Origin: Drosophila persimilis
Taxonomy: Eukaryota > Arthropoda > Insecta > Diptera > Drosophilidae
Assembly: GCF_003286085.1 (NCBI RefSeq)
Contig: NW_020825346.1
Location: 744,001-808,000 of the forward strand
Direction of reading: 5' to 3'
DNA: 64,000 nt
In this document: positions 1 through 12,410 of the stretch, piece by piece
How positions within the stretch are numbered: position 1 is the first letter of the stretch
Layout of the letters: every line of letters begins with the position of its first letter
Translations under genes and position numbers: made by a program
Notes under the pieces: generated by a model
Database searches by the model: none
Told to the model about the DNA's origin: nothing
Seen by the model: the letters and a program-made list of their open reading frames with translations, nothing else

Positions 1-656
1 AACAGAATGGCAATAGTTTGGCTCTTTGAACACCTGGTCTTTCGAACCGGAGAGATACCAAAGGATGCCTTTAAAAACACTTGAAGAGGAATCTTATCCG
101 TTAATTTTTTTAAGGGATTTTCTACTCCAAGGCTACCGGTTATTTGGTTTTCTTTCGATCTTAGTCTCTGTCCCCTTTTCCTTTTGCTTATTTACGATAC
201 ACAGCCAGAGAGAAGAGCCGCAAAACCCATTCAAGAAACACAACAAAAATTCCTACAAATTGAATTGCCAGCCAAAAAAAAAAACAAACTTCTTTATGGC
301 TTTGGCTAACTTTTGCTACGTGCATTGAAAAACCAAAAGCTGAAAAGTGCCCGGAAAAACTGGCCAAAAGGGCAGACTGTGGGCAACACTGTTGCATGCT
401 TTTAGGCCGGAAATTATATGCCTGATATGACCGTTAGTTCTGAGAGAGAGATGGAGTGGAAAGACTGTACACTCGGAGAAAAATATGGCCCAAATTTCAG
501 CCAAAAAAAGGAGCTAGTTCCTTCCTTTCTTTCAAGTAAAAAAATGTTGGAAATTCATCATTTTTAGAAAGAATATTTCTTAAATTTTAATGGTAAAAAT
601 CCCATTATTTAAGGTTATTTTTTGTTACTTTTAGTCAACACATTTCTCTGGGTATA

Positions 657-680
657 TGTGTGTGTGTGTGTGTGTGTGTG
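657..680. repeat. (TG)n microsatellite
   Basis: Twelve uninterrupted TG units. Short open frames called on both strands across it are translations of the dinucleotide. Confidence 0.95.
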
Positions 681-3600
681 CGTATTTGTGGTCGGGCAGA
701 GACCAGACCTAATGGCTGTTGATCGGCTTAACACCCACGCGGTGGTGCCTCCGTGGGAGTGGAGGTCTTCTGGAGGCCTTTTTCTGCCCACAAAAAACAA
801 CGATGTCTTGGCTTAATAATTCTTTGGCTACTCTACGATTTTGGGGGTACATGGATATGGGTAGAGCATTTTAAATTCCATTTAAAGCTTAATGGATAGA
901 CAGAAATTTGTTGTTTTATATTTCCGTTGATTAAAGATTATAATATCTCAAGGATCCATACCATGGCCATAAGAATTCCAGCTCATTCCATGATGATAAG
1001 ATGACGATTTTCATCAAAAGTGGATTATTAGATGTTGGATCAGTCATTGAGAATATTATTGTGTAAGGGGGAATCAACCTTCGAAGAATACCAGTACCCA
1101 AGTCTTTTAAGGCATTCTCCGCATTCTCTGCAGAGTAAGGGCATTCCTGGTGTGGCTTGAGTGAAATTCCATTGGATTTGAAGCGTTCCTTGAGAGGATT
1201 ACTCTGTTCAATGAGAATGCTCCCGTCTCCCGTCTCCCGTCTCTCGCCTCTCTCCTCCGTCTTCGTGCACCTGTCTGTGGGGAAGGCAATTCCCCCAGTT
1301 TCCCCCCTTGTGGAGTGTGGAGTGTGCATGCGTGATAAATGGCTTTTATCTTTTTAAAGCACTTCACTGCACGGCTTTTTCAGCAGCGTCTGCCGCCAAA
1401 ATACAGGAATCAAAAAAGGTATGGTGCTCCGACTAAAGGATACCCGATTCTCGGAAGGCACGTAAAAGATGTTACTAGTGGCACAATTTATGGTGTAAGC
1501 GACTTTGGTTCTTCGTCAAGCAGACGCACAAGGGAAAAATGCAAAATACATGTCGTGTGCACGATTTTTGTTCTTTAAAAAACATCAACAGCACAATATA
1601 CCCTTGATATTATCAAGGAGTAATGACTGCGACAACAACAAAAATGAACTAAAAATTATCCAGTGCTAGTGGCACGCCCATTCCGCACGCAATGCTGCCC
1701 CTTTTGTGTAGCGCCACCGGCAGCATCTGGCGTCTGCGTGTCCCCCCCCTCCCCCCTCACCCCTCGCCTGGCTCGTACTTGTATATCCTTTTCGTTGTCG
1801 TCCTTTGTTGCCGCCGCGTTATGAGCAAGTTAATTATGGTGTCTGATATTTTGCCAACACTCTTTTCCCTGCTCCCCTTTTCCCACTTTTTGTGTGTTTT
1901 TGTGGCACTGGGGGCAAGCTTTTGTCGCATCAGGTGGCACTACCATCGGCATAGATATTGGGGGGTACGTTTTTTCATTAAGTTTTCAAGTTTTTTTCCT
2001 TTGCAGGAATGCCTTTCCGATCAAGGGATCGGGGTTGGAGCTGTAAAGAACAACCCACCTCAGGGGGAGACTCTTCTCCTTAGAATATCATAGTGAATGT
2101 TTTTCATAAGCTTAAAAGCTATAAATATTTTTAACATCCTGAAGCCTGAAGACATTCAAAGGGCTTTAAAATAATTTATTGCAAAAGAGAACATTCCAAA
2201 AAGACAGATTTCAAAGGATATGTGTGGTACCTGGGTATTTTTTCTATTGTGAAGCTTTTCTCTTAAGTTTTAAAGTTAAAAGCTCACCATCTCTCTCCCA
2301 GTGTGGCTTTCCCGTAGCTTTTAAGCCATTCTCCTGTTCCCGTCGGCTCTGAAAAGCGTACGAGGTTCGAACTACTACCCGTAGCGGTTCTGGTTCCTTC
2401 CATCATTAATATTTCAGCGTCGTCGATTCAATCGATACATGAGCATCAAAACTTCTGCCCCCCAACCCCCCCAATCACCCCAGAAAAAGTTCTGGCGTAG
2501 GGCAAAGGGCAAAGGGCAAAAGGGCTGAAGTGCGAGGCTGATGGACAGAGGGCCAGGTCCAAAGAGACAGTATCAAGTCAAATTGAAGTTGAATTTCTCT
2601 TCCGATTTCGTTTAATGACCGAAAAGTAATTACTTAATTAGTTCTCCTGTGGGTTGTGCTTGTGTGTGTGTGTGTGCGTGTGTGGCATGGGGCATGGGGC
2701 ATGGTCCATTTAAGCAGCTTAACATTTATGGGGCAGCATCGCATTTAAACTTGATTAGTTTTATGGCCAACGGCGGCGCCAGCCTAATCGCTGGCTTTTG
2801 CCAGGAGGTGGACATCGGCAAGGACATCGTCGCCGCCTGACAAGCAAATCAAAATCCCATCAATGACCGGTGGCCATACATTGATTGACAATCCTCCACC
2901 ACCCCCTCCTTTCCTCTCCTTTGCCCTCCTCCTTCGGCATTGCCATTTCCATTCGATTCTATGCTGCTGTTTTACTGCCACTCCCCCCCTCGTAGAAAAC
3001 ATATAAAAACATGTCTACAAAGTAAAGCGACTAGAAGATACCCCTTCTTAGGCAGGCTTACAAATTCTTTGGAATTTTTTTTTTATAATTATTCAATAAA
3101 TATTAAAATAAAATAAAAGATTTCAACGAATTTTTCATTAATTGTTTAACAACAAATTTTTTAAATTGGTTTTGAAAAATTGTGACTTTTTATCCGAGAT
3201 CTGCAGCCAGTAATACCTATAATATCCCATAATTTTACTCGAAGAACAGCCACAACGTGATTGGAAAGGAAGGATCGTTCTTCGGCTTCGGTCCCTGAAC
3301 CATTTATTTATTTATTTATTAAGAATAAATCTGCTAATTGTGGGGAAACACAGGAGAGGAAACAAAGGGAGAAAGGTATATTTCCAGGGGATTATCTTGT
3401 ACATATCATATCCATTATGCTCCCCTTTTGCCTGAGCCAAATACCCCTCTTGACACCACTTGATACCCCGTACTATAACGGGCAACATTATGGGCAAATA
3501 AAAATGTGGCGTTGCCTACTTTCGGGCGGCGTTTTTTATGCCCCACAGACGGGGGCCGGGCAGGCCACATTTTTGCATACTTCCCGGCACTGGCATAAAA

Positions 3601-4050
3601 CTCCAAACTTTTTGTCATAAACACCAGAGAGTGAGAGAGAGGGAGGGAGGAAAGGAAGGCAACACCTGCGACTGCTAAAACGCCGTCGGGCCACAACAAA
3701 TCAAAAACATGACTACTCTACCAGAGAGGGGAAGGGGGGAAGGGGGATTGGATTGGAGTTATGTCTAGTGAATAAATAAAAGCAATAAGCAGACACCCCA
3801 GACAACACAACGGGCGACACAGACGACACAGCCGACAGCCGGCATCGTAAGTAGGTGAGCAGATACTCGTACTCCTCCCCGTCAGAATTTTAAACCAGAG
3901 CGAGACAGAGAGAGAGGGGCCAAAAGGGGCTCAGGAATCGACTAAGGAATGCTCTAAAGGACAAGAAAGGGAATGGCGCCTCAATTCAATAAGATTTAAA
4001 TGATATCTTCGCTTGAAATCAGTTCCAGATCCGGAAACCCGATTGAAACG

Positions 4051-4280
4051 AAGCCCAACCGAACCGAGGGGCGCTGCCGCATCACAAGACGCCAGCCACG
4101 TCATAGATTCCTCTGAGTATCTTTCGCGGAAATCAATCTAAATGTCGTATCTGTTCTACAAAAACAGAAAAGAAGCCCAACCGAGCCGAGGTGCGCTGCC
4201 GCATTACGATATACGAGCCACATCATAGATTCCTCTGAGTATCTTTCGCGGAAATCAATCTAAATGTTGTATCTAAACGA
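4051..4280. repeat. Imperfect tandem duplication, 122-bp period
   Basis: Two adjacent copies begin with AAGCCCAACCGA at 4051 and 4173. They share the segment CATAGATTCCTCTGAGTATC and the following bases through AATCTAAATG, with scattered substitutions in the first half. No coding capacity is evident. Confidence 0.85.
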
Positions 4281-6669
4281 TGTATCTTACAAACATTCTT
4301 TACAGCCAGCAATGAGATCTACCAATTATCTTTTCTGTCTGTGTATACCAAGAACGAACATCTAATGATCTCAAACTCTGAAAACCCCTCACAATTTCGA
4401 GTCGTGCCTGGGATTACCTTTATCCCAAAAGAGCGGGAGGCCTAAGGAGCGCGGGAGTGTCTGTCTGTCAGGGGCTGAGTGGATTACAAGCTGGAAACAA
4501 GCTAAGGACGCTCCTAAGCAACAACGAAACATAAGATCTATGTACTTTTGTCTGTCTAAATGGGTGGTGGGTCAGGTGGGAGAGCGTTGGGAGCTGGAAA
4601 AACAACAGTCGAAATTCCCATGGTGCAAACTTTATTCTATTACGACTTTCAAAAGAAAAGCGGAAATGGAGAGGGAGATGGAAATGGAAATGGAAAGAAG
4701 TAACCCAAAACAGGAACAGGAACAGAAGCAGGCGAAAGCGAACAATTGAAAGTTGAATTCCTTGCATCCAGTGGATGGTTGGAGTCCACAGAAAGGAGCC
4801 TGCGAATGGAGCCTGCGGTTTTCGTTGTCTGTTTGCCAACTTCCAAGGCAAGGCTGGGAGCAAACCATCCTCCAAAGATGGTTTCGCGGTTTGGTTTGCT
4901 CTCTGTTTCCCTTTTGGTGCCATTGCTAAGCCCCAGCGCCGCATTTATGGCATTCGGGATTTGCCGTGTCTTAGGAGTTGTGCGAGAATTAGTTGGGCCC
5001 TGGCTGCTGGGGTATTTGGCCATTAAAATGATTTAAATTAGTGCAGAAGAGAGAGAGAGAGAGCCACACAGCGGCGGAGAAGGTGGGGCGGAGGTCACTC
5101 CCTCGGGGATTTGCCATCGAGATGCCTTCTGCTTTCACCGAAAGATGGAAACTAATTCCTGGCATGTGAATTCTTAGTATTCATCCTTTAGATATGTTTT
5201 TTATTGGATATTTTCTTTCCAGCAGCTCTTACAAGCGTGTATTCTGTTTCTGGATTCTCGTTGGTTCTCGGCAACGAGTGAATTTCGATGGATCAGCTGA
5301 TATCTAATGCCACAAATGGATATCTTTCAAGAGTAAAGGCTTTAAGGCGTTCGCTTATGGGAAAGTGGTTGTACCTGGAGTCGAATGGGTACCCATTCTT
5401 CCCCCAAAAAAGCACTCGCTCTTTATTGTGGCGGTGGGTGGGTGTACCCTCATCAAGAGTTGGCAGTTAATTTTCGACTATTAACTCGATTAGTAGCCTC
5501 CACTGTCGTGCCGGAGTGCAATCTCTAAAGGAGGGGATTGCTAATAATTGCCAGAACAATGAGCATGCCGGAAAGATGTGCTAATAGAAAATGCAAACAA
5601 CATATTAAACAATTAAACGGAAATTAGCACAAAATATTCACACAGACAGGCACACGCATTTGTCCTAATTGGCTGCTCCTTGAGGAGCGCTTGGGAAGCG
5701 GATCCGGAATGAAGTGGAGATCCGGGCATCAAGTGGATGTTCATTAATAAACGGATTCAGACAGACAGAAGGACAGGAAGACAGAAGGACAGAAGGACAG
5801 AAAGACAGACAGGAAGTGAATTGAAAGTGAACGGAAATGAATGCAGTAGCAAAATATAGATTCAAAAGAGAGAGGGCGACCAAGGACTGCTAATGAAGGC
5901 AGGATACCCAGTATCCCGTATCCAGTATCCAGGTAACAAGGAAAACAACTAAAACGGAAACATCATGGACATGGCAGGAGTTGGAGCCGCAAGACAATGG
6001 GGGGTAGGGCGAAACTTAAATATGCAAGACATGGCACGAGTGGGCGCCAAATGTGCCACCGCCACCGACGCCACCCTCTTGACGGGGGAGCCAGAGCTCC
6101 CCCATTCTTTTGGGGGCGCCGCCAGCTGTGACTGCCATTTCCATGGCCATTCAACATAAACTTGCAACACTTTTACCTCATCATCAAACCAAATGTCTTG
6201 AAGTTTTGCTGGGAAATTGATTTTATGCAACGTTTAAAAGAGCCCGGAGTCCCCCCCGCCCCCCTACCTCGACCATGCCAGACACTTTGTATGCTAAACC
6301 GCATGAAAAATGGTGCAAGAAAGTAGGAGGTGACATAAATAAAATCCTTGACTATAAATCTAAGGGCATAAGCGGTTAAAGAGTCAGCCAAAAGATGCGG
6401 CACGTAGTACGCCTGCTGCCAGGAGTATCCTTTTATCAGGAGTCACACACAGAAATAAATCCTCCGCAAAATGCAGATAAATATGTAAATAGATACAACG
6501 CGGATTATGTTTGTTGGACACACACACACAATCCGAAAGAATTGAAAGGGAATTGAATGAAGGAATCCCACAAAGAATTGAAAGGGAATTTGGGTCGAGA
6601 AATTAAAGAAAAATAACACTAGCCAATGGCCAAAAAATAAAAACCCCCGGCATCGAACCCATTTTCTAT

Positions 6670-7125
6670 ACCCGGTATTTAAAGAGTATTATACTCGATA
6701 CTCGTTATACCCAACACTCGCTATAATTGATACTCGTTATACCCTAAACTCGTTATACACTTAACTCTTTAAACCCTTAACTCTTTAAACCCGATACTAG
6801 TTAAACCCGATACTCTTTAAACCCGATACTCGTTATACCCGATACTCGTTATACCACAAACTGGTAATACCCGCTACTCGTTGTATCCGATACTCGTTAT
6901 ACCAAAAACTGGTTATACCCCTTAACTCTTTAAACCCGATACTAGTTATACCCGATACCCGTTGTACCCGATACTCGTTGTACCCGATACTCGTTATAAT
7001 ACCACAAACTGGTAATACCCGCTACTCGTTGTATCCGATACTCGTTATACCAAAAACTGGATATACCCTTAACTCTTTAAACTCGATACTAGTTATACCC
7101 GATACCCGTTGTACCCGATACTCTT
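6670..7125. repeat. Degenerate array of short GATACTCGTTATACCC-like units
   Basis: Units of about 14-17 bp (variants of GATACTCGTTATACCC, AACTCTTTAAACCC and GATACTAGTTATACCC) run for about 450 bp. Inside the array a longer unit of 148 bp is duplicated: the variant order starting at ACCACAAACTGGTAATACCC at 6853 recurs from 7001. This gives a two-level repeat structure. Confidence 0.85.
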
Positions 7126-8147
7126 GGAGCCCCAAGTTCATCAGCAAAAAGTCGGTTTGGTGATTAATCAGTTGGCATTAAGAGCCTTTTTAGAGTAAAA
7201 ACAATTACTGATTGCCCGGAGCTGTATTCATAGAGGTAATTCCATGCAAAAACACTCATCCACTTTCCACCTCTCGGATTCGATACCGCACCTGTAGACC
7301 AAAGTTTTTATGGCCCACAGCCCCAGTCCCACCGCCCTGCCCTGCCCTGCTCTGTAAAGTGCCATCGACGGCGATGTTTATCATTCGACAATAAAAGCGG
7401 ATCAAAATCAATCGACAAAAACCAAAGGAAAAACCACGAATCACCCATCTAAACGTAGTCCTGAACGAAGAACAATAGCAGGAAAAATCCCAAGAGAACG
7501 AAATAGCAAGAAAAAGTGATGCAAGTGGAGGATTGAGGCGTCAAGATACCCTGTACTCCAGTTTACTTCAGGGATCTATCGAGAGTGGGCCGTCACCGCA
7601 GTGACGAGTATACCGTTCTGTACCCAGTGTACCCTGTAGTATTATACAAAAATGGCCTACAAGTGTGTTAGGAAAAGGTAAGAAACCCCCAAACATTTTT
7701 ATGACCCCGCAAGGGTCACATTAAAACGCATGTTCGACCCCCCCACCCCCTCACAGTACAGCCCGAGAATCCTCTATTGGAATGGGATTGGATTCGCTTC
7801 GGTTTGGTTAAAGGCGGAATGGGGATGGTATGGGTGTGTGTTTGGGTTCGGGGATGGGACATCCTTTTTCGCACGGCTTGGCTTTGACTGTAGATGCGAC
7901 TGGCGGCTCGACTGGCATTTTAATAGACTGTTGACTGTTGACTGTCGACTGTCGACTGCTGACGACACTGTTTGCCGTGTGTCTGGCAAAGAATGGAAGA
8001 AAGGAAGGAAAGCTAGTGACCAGGAAGGCTGTTCGAAAGAGTTTAATAGTACCTATATCGAATTATAATGTGATTTTTTTTCAGAATTTAAAATTTCATT
8101 GAAAATTTCGAGTATTATTTGAATTGGTTCGTGGGAAATCGTAGTCA

Positions 8148-8663
8148 TTACTTGGTTTTTTGAACGGAAGCGTGTAATTGCTGCTTCCAATACTCCCACA
8201 TATTTAGGTAAGACAGGTCATTGAAGTTTGGGTTGTCGATCTCGGCATTGAGATCGTCCACCTCGACGCCCGCTGCCGGCCCTGGCTTCTCATCAGTCTC
8301 TTCGATTGAAGCTTCAGAATCAAGGGCTCTTTTGGCAAAGGGGTTCAGATCTTGCATTGCCAGACACATCCACACTTCCGGATGCGACAAGTCACAGAAG
8401 CTATAGGCCAGCTGTCGATTGGCCCGCGATATGTATTCGGGCAGTTGAGAAATGAGCGCAAAACTCTTCTTGACGCCATCATTGTAGACATTCTTCTCCT
8501 GCCAGTCCGTTGGGGCCAACCACTTGACCATGGCGTCGACAGGCACACCAATCGACTTGACCAGGCGTTGGGAGTCCTCCGGAGTGCCCCAAACACCAAC
8601 GTAATTGGTGAGGTAGACCGTCATTGAGACGGCAGCAGCACGCATCACCACATTTTTGATCAT
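8148..8663 (-). CDS. MIC13/QIL1-like MICOS subunit
   Basis: This 171-residue protein resembles the MIC13 (QIL1) family. These are small inner-membrane subunits of the MICOS complex that stabilise crista junctions and bridge its MIC60 and MIC10 subcomplexes. The N-terminus has one hydrophobic segment at about residues 5-25 (VVMRAAAVSMTVYLTNYVG). It is followed by the GVWGTPEDSQ region and a W-x-x-G/N-x-G-V-like stretch (NVYNDGVKKSF) that match the family pattern I recall. The acidic C-terminal tail (about residues 110-155) makes it longer than vertebrate MIC13 (about 118 residues). The start is the ATG at 8663; the open frame extends slightly upstream without another ATG. A 5' untranslated exon could exist upstream. 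Flies have more than one MIC13-like gene and I cannot tell which this is. The family call is fairly secure. Confidence 0.75.
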   Translation of the reverse strand: MIKNVVMRAAAVSMTVYLTNYVGVWGTPEDSQRLVKSIGVPVDAMVKWLAPTDWQEKNVYNDGVKKSFALISQLPEYISRANRQLAYSFCDLSHPEVWMCLAMQDLNPFAKRALDSEASIEETDEKPGPAAGVEVDDLNAEIDNPNFNDLSYLNMWEYWKQQLHASVQKTK

Positions 8664-10909
8664 CTTCAACAAACAAAACTAATGAAAGCCAGGAATTAGA
8701 ACCGAACAGAACAAAAGGATTAAACATGCGAGCGAATGTACCTTTTTTTTTTTGGAGACTCGCAACGAGTACAATCCAGCGAGAACACAGCGAAGTAACG
8801 ACTGCACGAACGAAGGAAACGGCAAAGAACTGTAAGCGGGAATTTGAGTTACAAAATTTTCACACTCGAGACAGAGAAACCCGGTTCCTTTTTACAACAC
8901 TTACAGTTTTGAACACTCACCGCCTATCGTTGAAAATATTTCCGAAAAAAAAATCACACTCACAATTCTCAAAAAACCTGCAAAATCTATTTTATTTACT
9001 GAAGTGCGTCTCGAACTGAATACTATTTTCAACTGGCAAACAACTTCCACACAATCGACTAAGCTAGTCAGAACTACTACTACGATCCAGAGAAGTGCCA
9101 AGTGTTTGGTTTGTAGAAATCCCACATGAAAGTAGGCCAAGAGATGACATTCTGAAATCAAGAATTTCGGCGGTATTGGTAGAACTTCTTTAAGGCCAAT
9201 CAAGGGTGTATGCTAGGCGGCTGCCAGGCTCGCTAGGGGCCCCTTGTGGCACCGCTGCCCATCGAGGAGTTCTGGCAGTTTGCGATCTTCCTGGGACACA
9301 ATGTAGGCATCTCTGAAATGTCGTTTAGGAAGGGCATGCCCAGCTTTTATAGCCTTCTTCTGCTGAGAGCTGCGTCTCTGCAGCTACGGCAAAAGTCATT
9401 AAATGGGCGACTACTGGTCAATGTCCTGTGCTGCCAAGTTTGCAGAGCTCAGAGCTGCGCTTTTTGCAGAGCTATGCGGCAGTGTGGCTGTAGTTGCAAC
9501 CAATCAAAGGTGTACAAAAATATTAGCAGTCTCCCGTAGCTCAAGAATCTGTTTAACAGACAAACAACCAATTTAAGAGCCTAATGGCAGAAGTTTTAGG
9601 CGGTGAACAGATGTGGAATGCTCCTTCCGCTGGGCGTTTCGATGGTACACTGGCGGATATGGCATGTAGCGGAAAATTCGATCGGATGGAAGTGGAATCA
9701 GAGGAGGGACTGGTGTGGGCATATTCTTTGTCCATAGCACCAATCAGCATTTTCGGATGAGCGACATATTCAATATTTCGCTGGTACCCTCCTTAAATAT
9801 CCTTCCATTTCTCGTGATACGATTTTGGGTTCCCTTAAAGCTTGTTTAACCTTCACTGTGTCTGTCAGAATGTTGTCCATCGGCCTTGTATCTAGAGTCC
9901 CTTAAAGTCTGTTGGACCTTTAAAGATGCTTTCACCGTCTTACCGGTTACAAAGTTCTTTTAAACTTTATTCCCGTACCCTTTCTCCGCGCCGGGGATAT
10001 AGCCCCAGCACTATCTGTGCTGCCCCAAAAAACAAGTGAGTAAAAATCTAATCCATTACTCAAACCAGAAAACTGAAAAAATAATGGTATTGCCCACGAA
10101 TGGGGAATGGGATGGTTGCAGAGGCGGAGGCGTAAATCTTTTGTAACATTTTTCGGGATGCCCTACAACTCACATTCCACCCATGTGTGTGGTGGGGTCG
10201 GGGCACTACGTGAATGGAAATAAAACTGCAATTTGTTCGACCAGTTGAATGTCATTCGGGCGTGGGTCAAAGCCGAGACGAATCTTTCGGTCTGAAGGTG
10301 TTTGAAGGAACTTTGACATATCCCCACACACATGGAGGAGCCACCGCAAGGATACTTTCTTTGTTCGTTGGTTTGTTTTTTGCTTTTTTTTTAATTTGCA
10401 CAACTTTTGACCCAAATTCATTTGTCACACAATGAAGGGGCGGCCAAGCAGCAAAGGGACCTCACGGCCTCACGCCCTGCCAACTTTCTCTATAAATAAA
10501 TAATAGAGTGGACCAAAGGTGGCAGTCCCCCTTTGTGAGACATAGAGACAGAGAGAAAGAGTCATAAAGTCTGGGATAGATGGCTGCTGGGTTATTCGGT
10601 CCATGAAAACGTAATGCTTTCGTTTGGGCTTAAAGGAACGAGTACGCTATCCACAGAGCATGGAGCTCACGCGTGGCTGTTTGCCTAGGAGAAATTTCAA
10701 GCCTCTACTGGTCATGGCTTACCTGTGATAAATATTTTGGTTGTGTATTTTAGTATATTTTCATAGATCTAGTGTGCCTAGGCATCAATATCATAGTACT
10801 TTCGTCTCTCAAACGGTCATATTCTCGGGCGAGCAAATATTTTGGAAAAAAAAAACATTTTTATTCGGCTTTTTGTTGAGATTTATCGGGAAACACACAC
10901 AAACGAAAC
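8664..10909. other. Intergenic region between MIC13-like and CFAP410-like genes
   Basis: No supported gene. The two flanking genes are divergent, so both promoters should lie here, but I see no clear core element. The 9190-9540 stretch has mixed composition and a 97-residue open frame with no recognisable domain and no splice support. Confidence 0.5.
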
Positions 10910-12285
10910 ATGAGGGTTCTACTAGAGGAAATGGTTTTGGACAAGACCCGCGAGTCTGCTCTCGATAGAGTTGTGAACTTAAATTTCGTCAACTGCGACC
11001 TGACGGACGTTTCCATTGTCCAAAGCATGCCCAACTTGGAGATAGTCGCTCTGTCGGTGAACGCGATCAAGTCACTGGAGGTATTCGCTGGCTGCACTAA
11101 GCTGCAGCAGCTGTACCTGCGATCAAATCAAATTGAGGACATCAATGAGATTAGGCATCTGAGAGACCTGCAACATCTCACGGTATTGGCCCTGGAGGCC
11201 AATCCTTGTGCAGAATGTGCTGGTTCAGAGTGAGTACTGTACACCATCCAACTAACCAATTCTCTCCCTGAACGAGTGCTGTCCGCTAACGAGTGGTCTC
11301 CCTTAACGAGTGGTCACCCCTAACGAGTACTCTCCCCTAACGAGTGGTCTCTCTTCGCAGGTATCGAAATATCCTGCTCCGCGCTTTTCCAAAGCTGCAA
11401 AAAATAGATCGCGTTGATGTAACTCCGGAGGAGCTCACAAATGCCTTGCAGAAGCCACCAGAGGTATCCTTGTACCCCGTGGACGCCTTTCAGCAGTCCG
11501 ATGAACAGCAGAGGCGCTGCTTGAGTGCCCAGATGGGGGAACAGCTGGCCCAATTGGTACAGCTTGTGCCATTCACAGCCGGACACCAGAACCAGGAGCT
11601 ACCACCACCAGCACCAGCTGCTCCTTCGATGGCACTTAAACCGAACCGTAGCCGTACTCCGATTGGCTCCATCGCCTCTGGGGAGTATCGTGGAAGGCGC
11701 CTGGCACGCCTGTCGTCCATCGTGTCCGTGGCTGCCAGCTACCAGTCGTCGGACTTTGGTCCGAGCTCCAGAGATCTCGATGCTTGGAACTGCAACCAGC
11801 AGCAGCAGCAGCAGCAGCATCAGCAGCATCAGCAGCATCAGCAGCAGCAGTTGCAGCGGGTGCACGATCAGATGCAGCTTCAGATGTCCCGGCAATCGTG
11901 CGGCCGCAGCCAGCAGCAGATGGTGCACCAACAGCCGCGTAGTCCGCATCGAGCACCCAGACTGAGGAATGCCCCACTGCCACCACCACAATGGCAGACA
12001 CGCGACAACGATTAGTAAGGGCTACCCTCTCTGATCGAAGTAGGGTGAAGGATTAACTTTCCCTCTCTCTCTCTCCCCACCCACAGCTGGCAATACAGCA
12101 ACATGGAGTCGCCCCAGCCGTTGGTCAACTATCCATCGGGGGGCAACAACAGGCGTCGTGGACAGCCCATAGAAAGAAATCTTCTAACAGCCGTATTGTA
12201 TATGCTGCAGGAACTAGATCTAGGGGCTGTCCAGGAGCTGGAAAATGTTGTCAGTGAGCGCCTGAGGAATCTCAAGCGCGACTAA
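10910..12285 (+). CDS. CFAP410: CFAP410 (C21orf2)-like leucine-rich-repeat ciliary protein
   Basis: Three exons are inferred: 10910-11229, 11361-12014 and 12087-12285. They use consensus GT-AG borders (GTGAGT/CGCAG and GTAAGG/CCACAG) and keep one frame, giving 390 residues. The N-terminus starts MRVLLEEMVLDKTRESALD and carries SALDRVVNLNF, LTDVSIVQSMPNLEIVALS, LQQLYLRSNQIEDI and the cap NPCAECAGSEYRNILLRAFP, ending in FPKLQKIDRVDVTPEEL. This is the leucine-rich-repeat plus LRRCT layout of CFAP410. The last exon carries a short C-terminal helix (NLLTAVLYMLQELDLGAVQE) that also matches the family. CFAP410 acts at basal bodies and in ciliogenesis. The middle of exon 2 is an expanded Q/QH-rich linker (about residues 240-290), longer than in vertebrates. 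Exon ends encode no stop only if both introns are removed. Confidence 0.9.
11271..11355 (+). repeat. 17-bp minisatellite in intron 1 of the CFAP410-like gene
   Basis: Five units begin with AACGAG at 11271, 11288, 11305, 11322 and 11339, an exact 17-bp spacing. Each unit resembles AACGAGTGGTCTCCCCT. The pyrimidine half of the last unit forms the polypyrimidine tract before the acceptor at 11359-11360. Confidence 0.9.
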
Positions 12286-12298
12286 AGGCCCACAGATC

Positions 12299-12324
12299 AC
12301 ACACACACACACACACACACACAC
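12299..12324. repeat. (AC)n microsatellite
   Basis: Thirteen AC units just after the stop codon of the CFAP410-like gene, probably in its 3' untranslated region. Confidence 0.9.
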
Positions 12325-12361
12325 GTTCAATACCATTTCATGTTTCAGTCGTTAAGGCCTC

Positions 12362-12410
12362 GCTATAACAAGGCAGACGCCCTACACGTTGTGCGATCCC
12401 TTGTTATAGC
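12362..12410. other. Perfect 12-bp stem-loop in the 3' flank of the CFAP410-like gene
   Basis: GCTATAACAAGG at 12362-12373 is followed, after a 25-nt spacer, by its exact reverse complement at 12399-12410. It lies about 75 bp after the stop codon. It may be a 3' UTR structure; nothing indicates a transcription terminator in the bacterial sense. Confidence 0.6.

Larger units (their letters stand above)
1..8147. other. Gene-poor region at left end
   Basis: I found no open reading frame here with protein-like composition, plausible splice sites or a recognisable domain. The open frames present are short and low-complexity. The interval holds a (TG)12 tract at 657-680, G/C-rich homopolymer stretches, an AT-rich block at about 3050-3180, a 122-bp tandem duplication (4051-4280) and a tandem array at about 6670-7125. 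It could be intergenic or a large intron of a gene outside the window. Confidence 0.6.

Noticed and set aside
2340-2400. GGTTCGAACT resembling a tRNA B box
   Set aside because: No matching A box or cloverleaf arms around it.
9246-9539. 97-codon frame between the MIC13-like and CFAP410-like genes
   Set aside because: Cysteine- and leucine-rich without any domain; repeated GCAGAGCT words suggest simple sequence.
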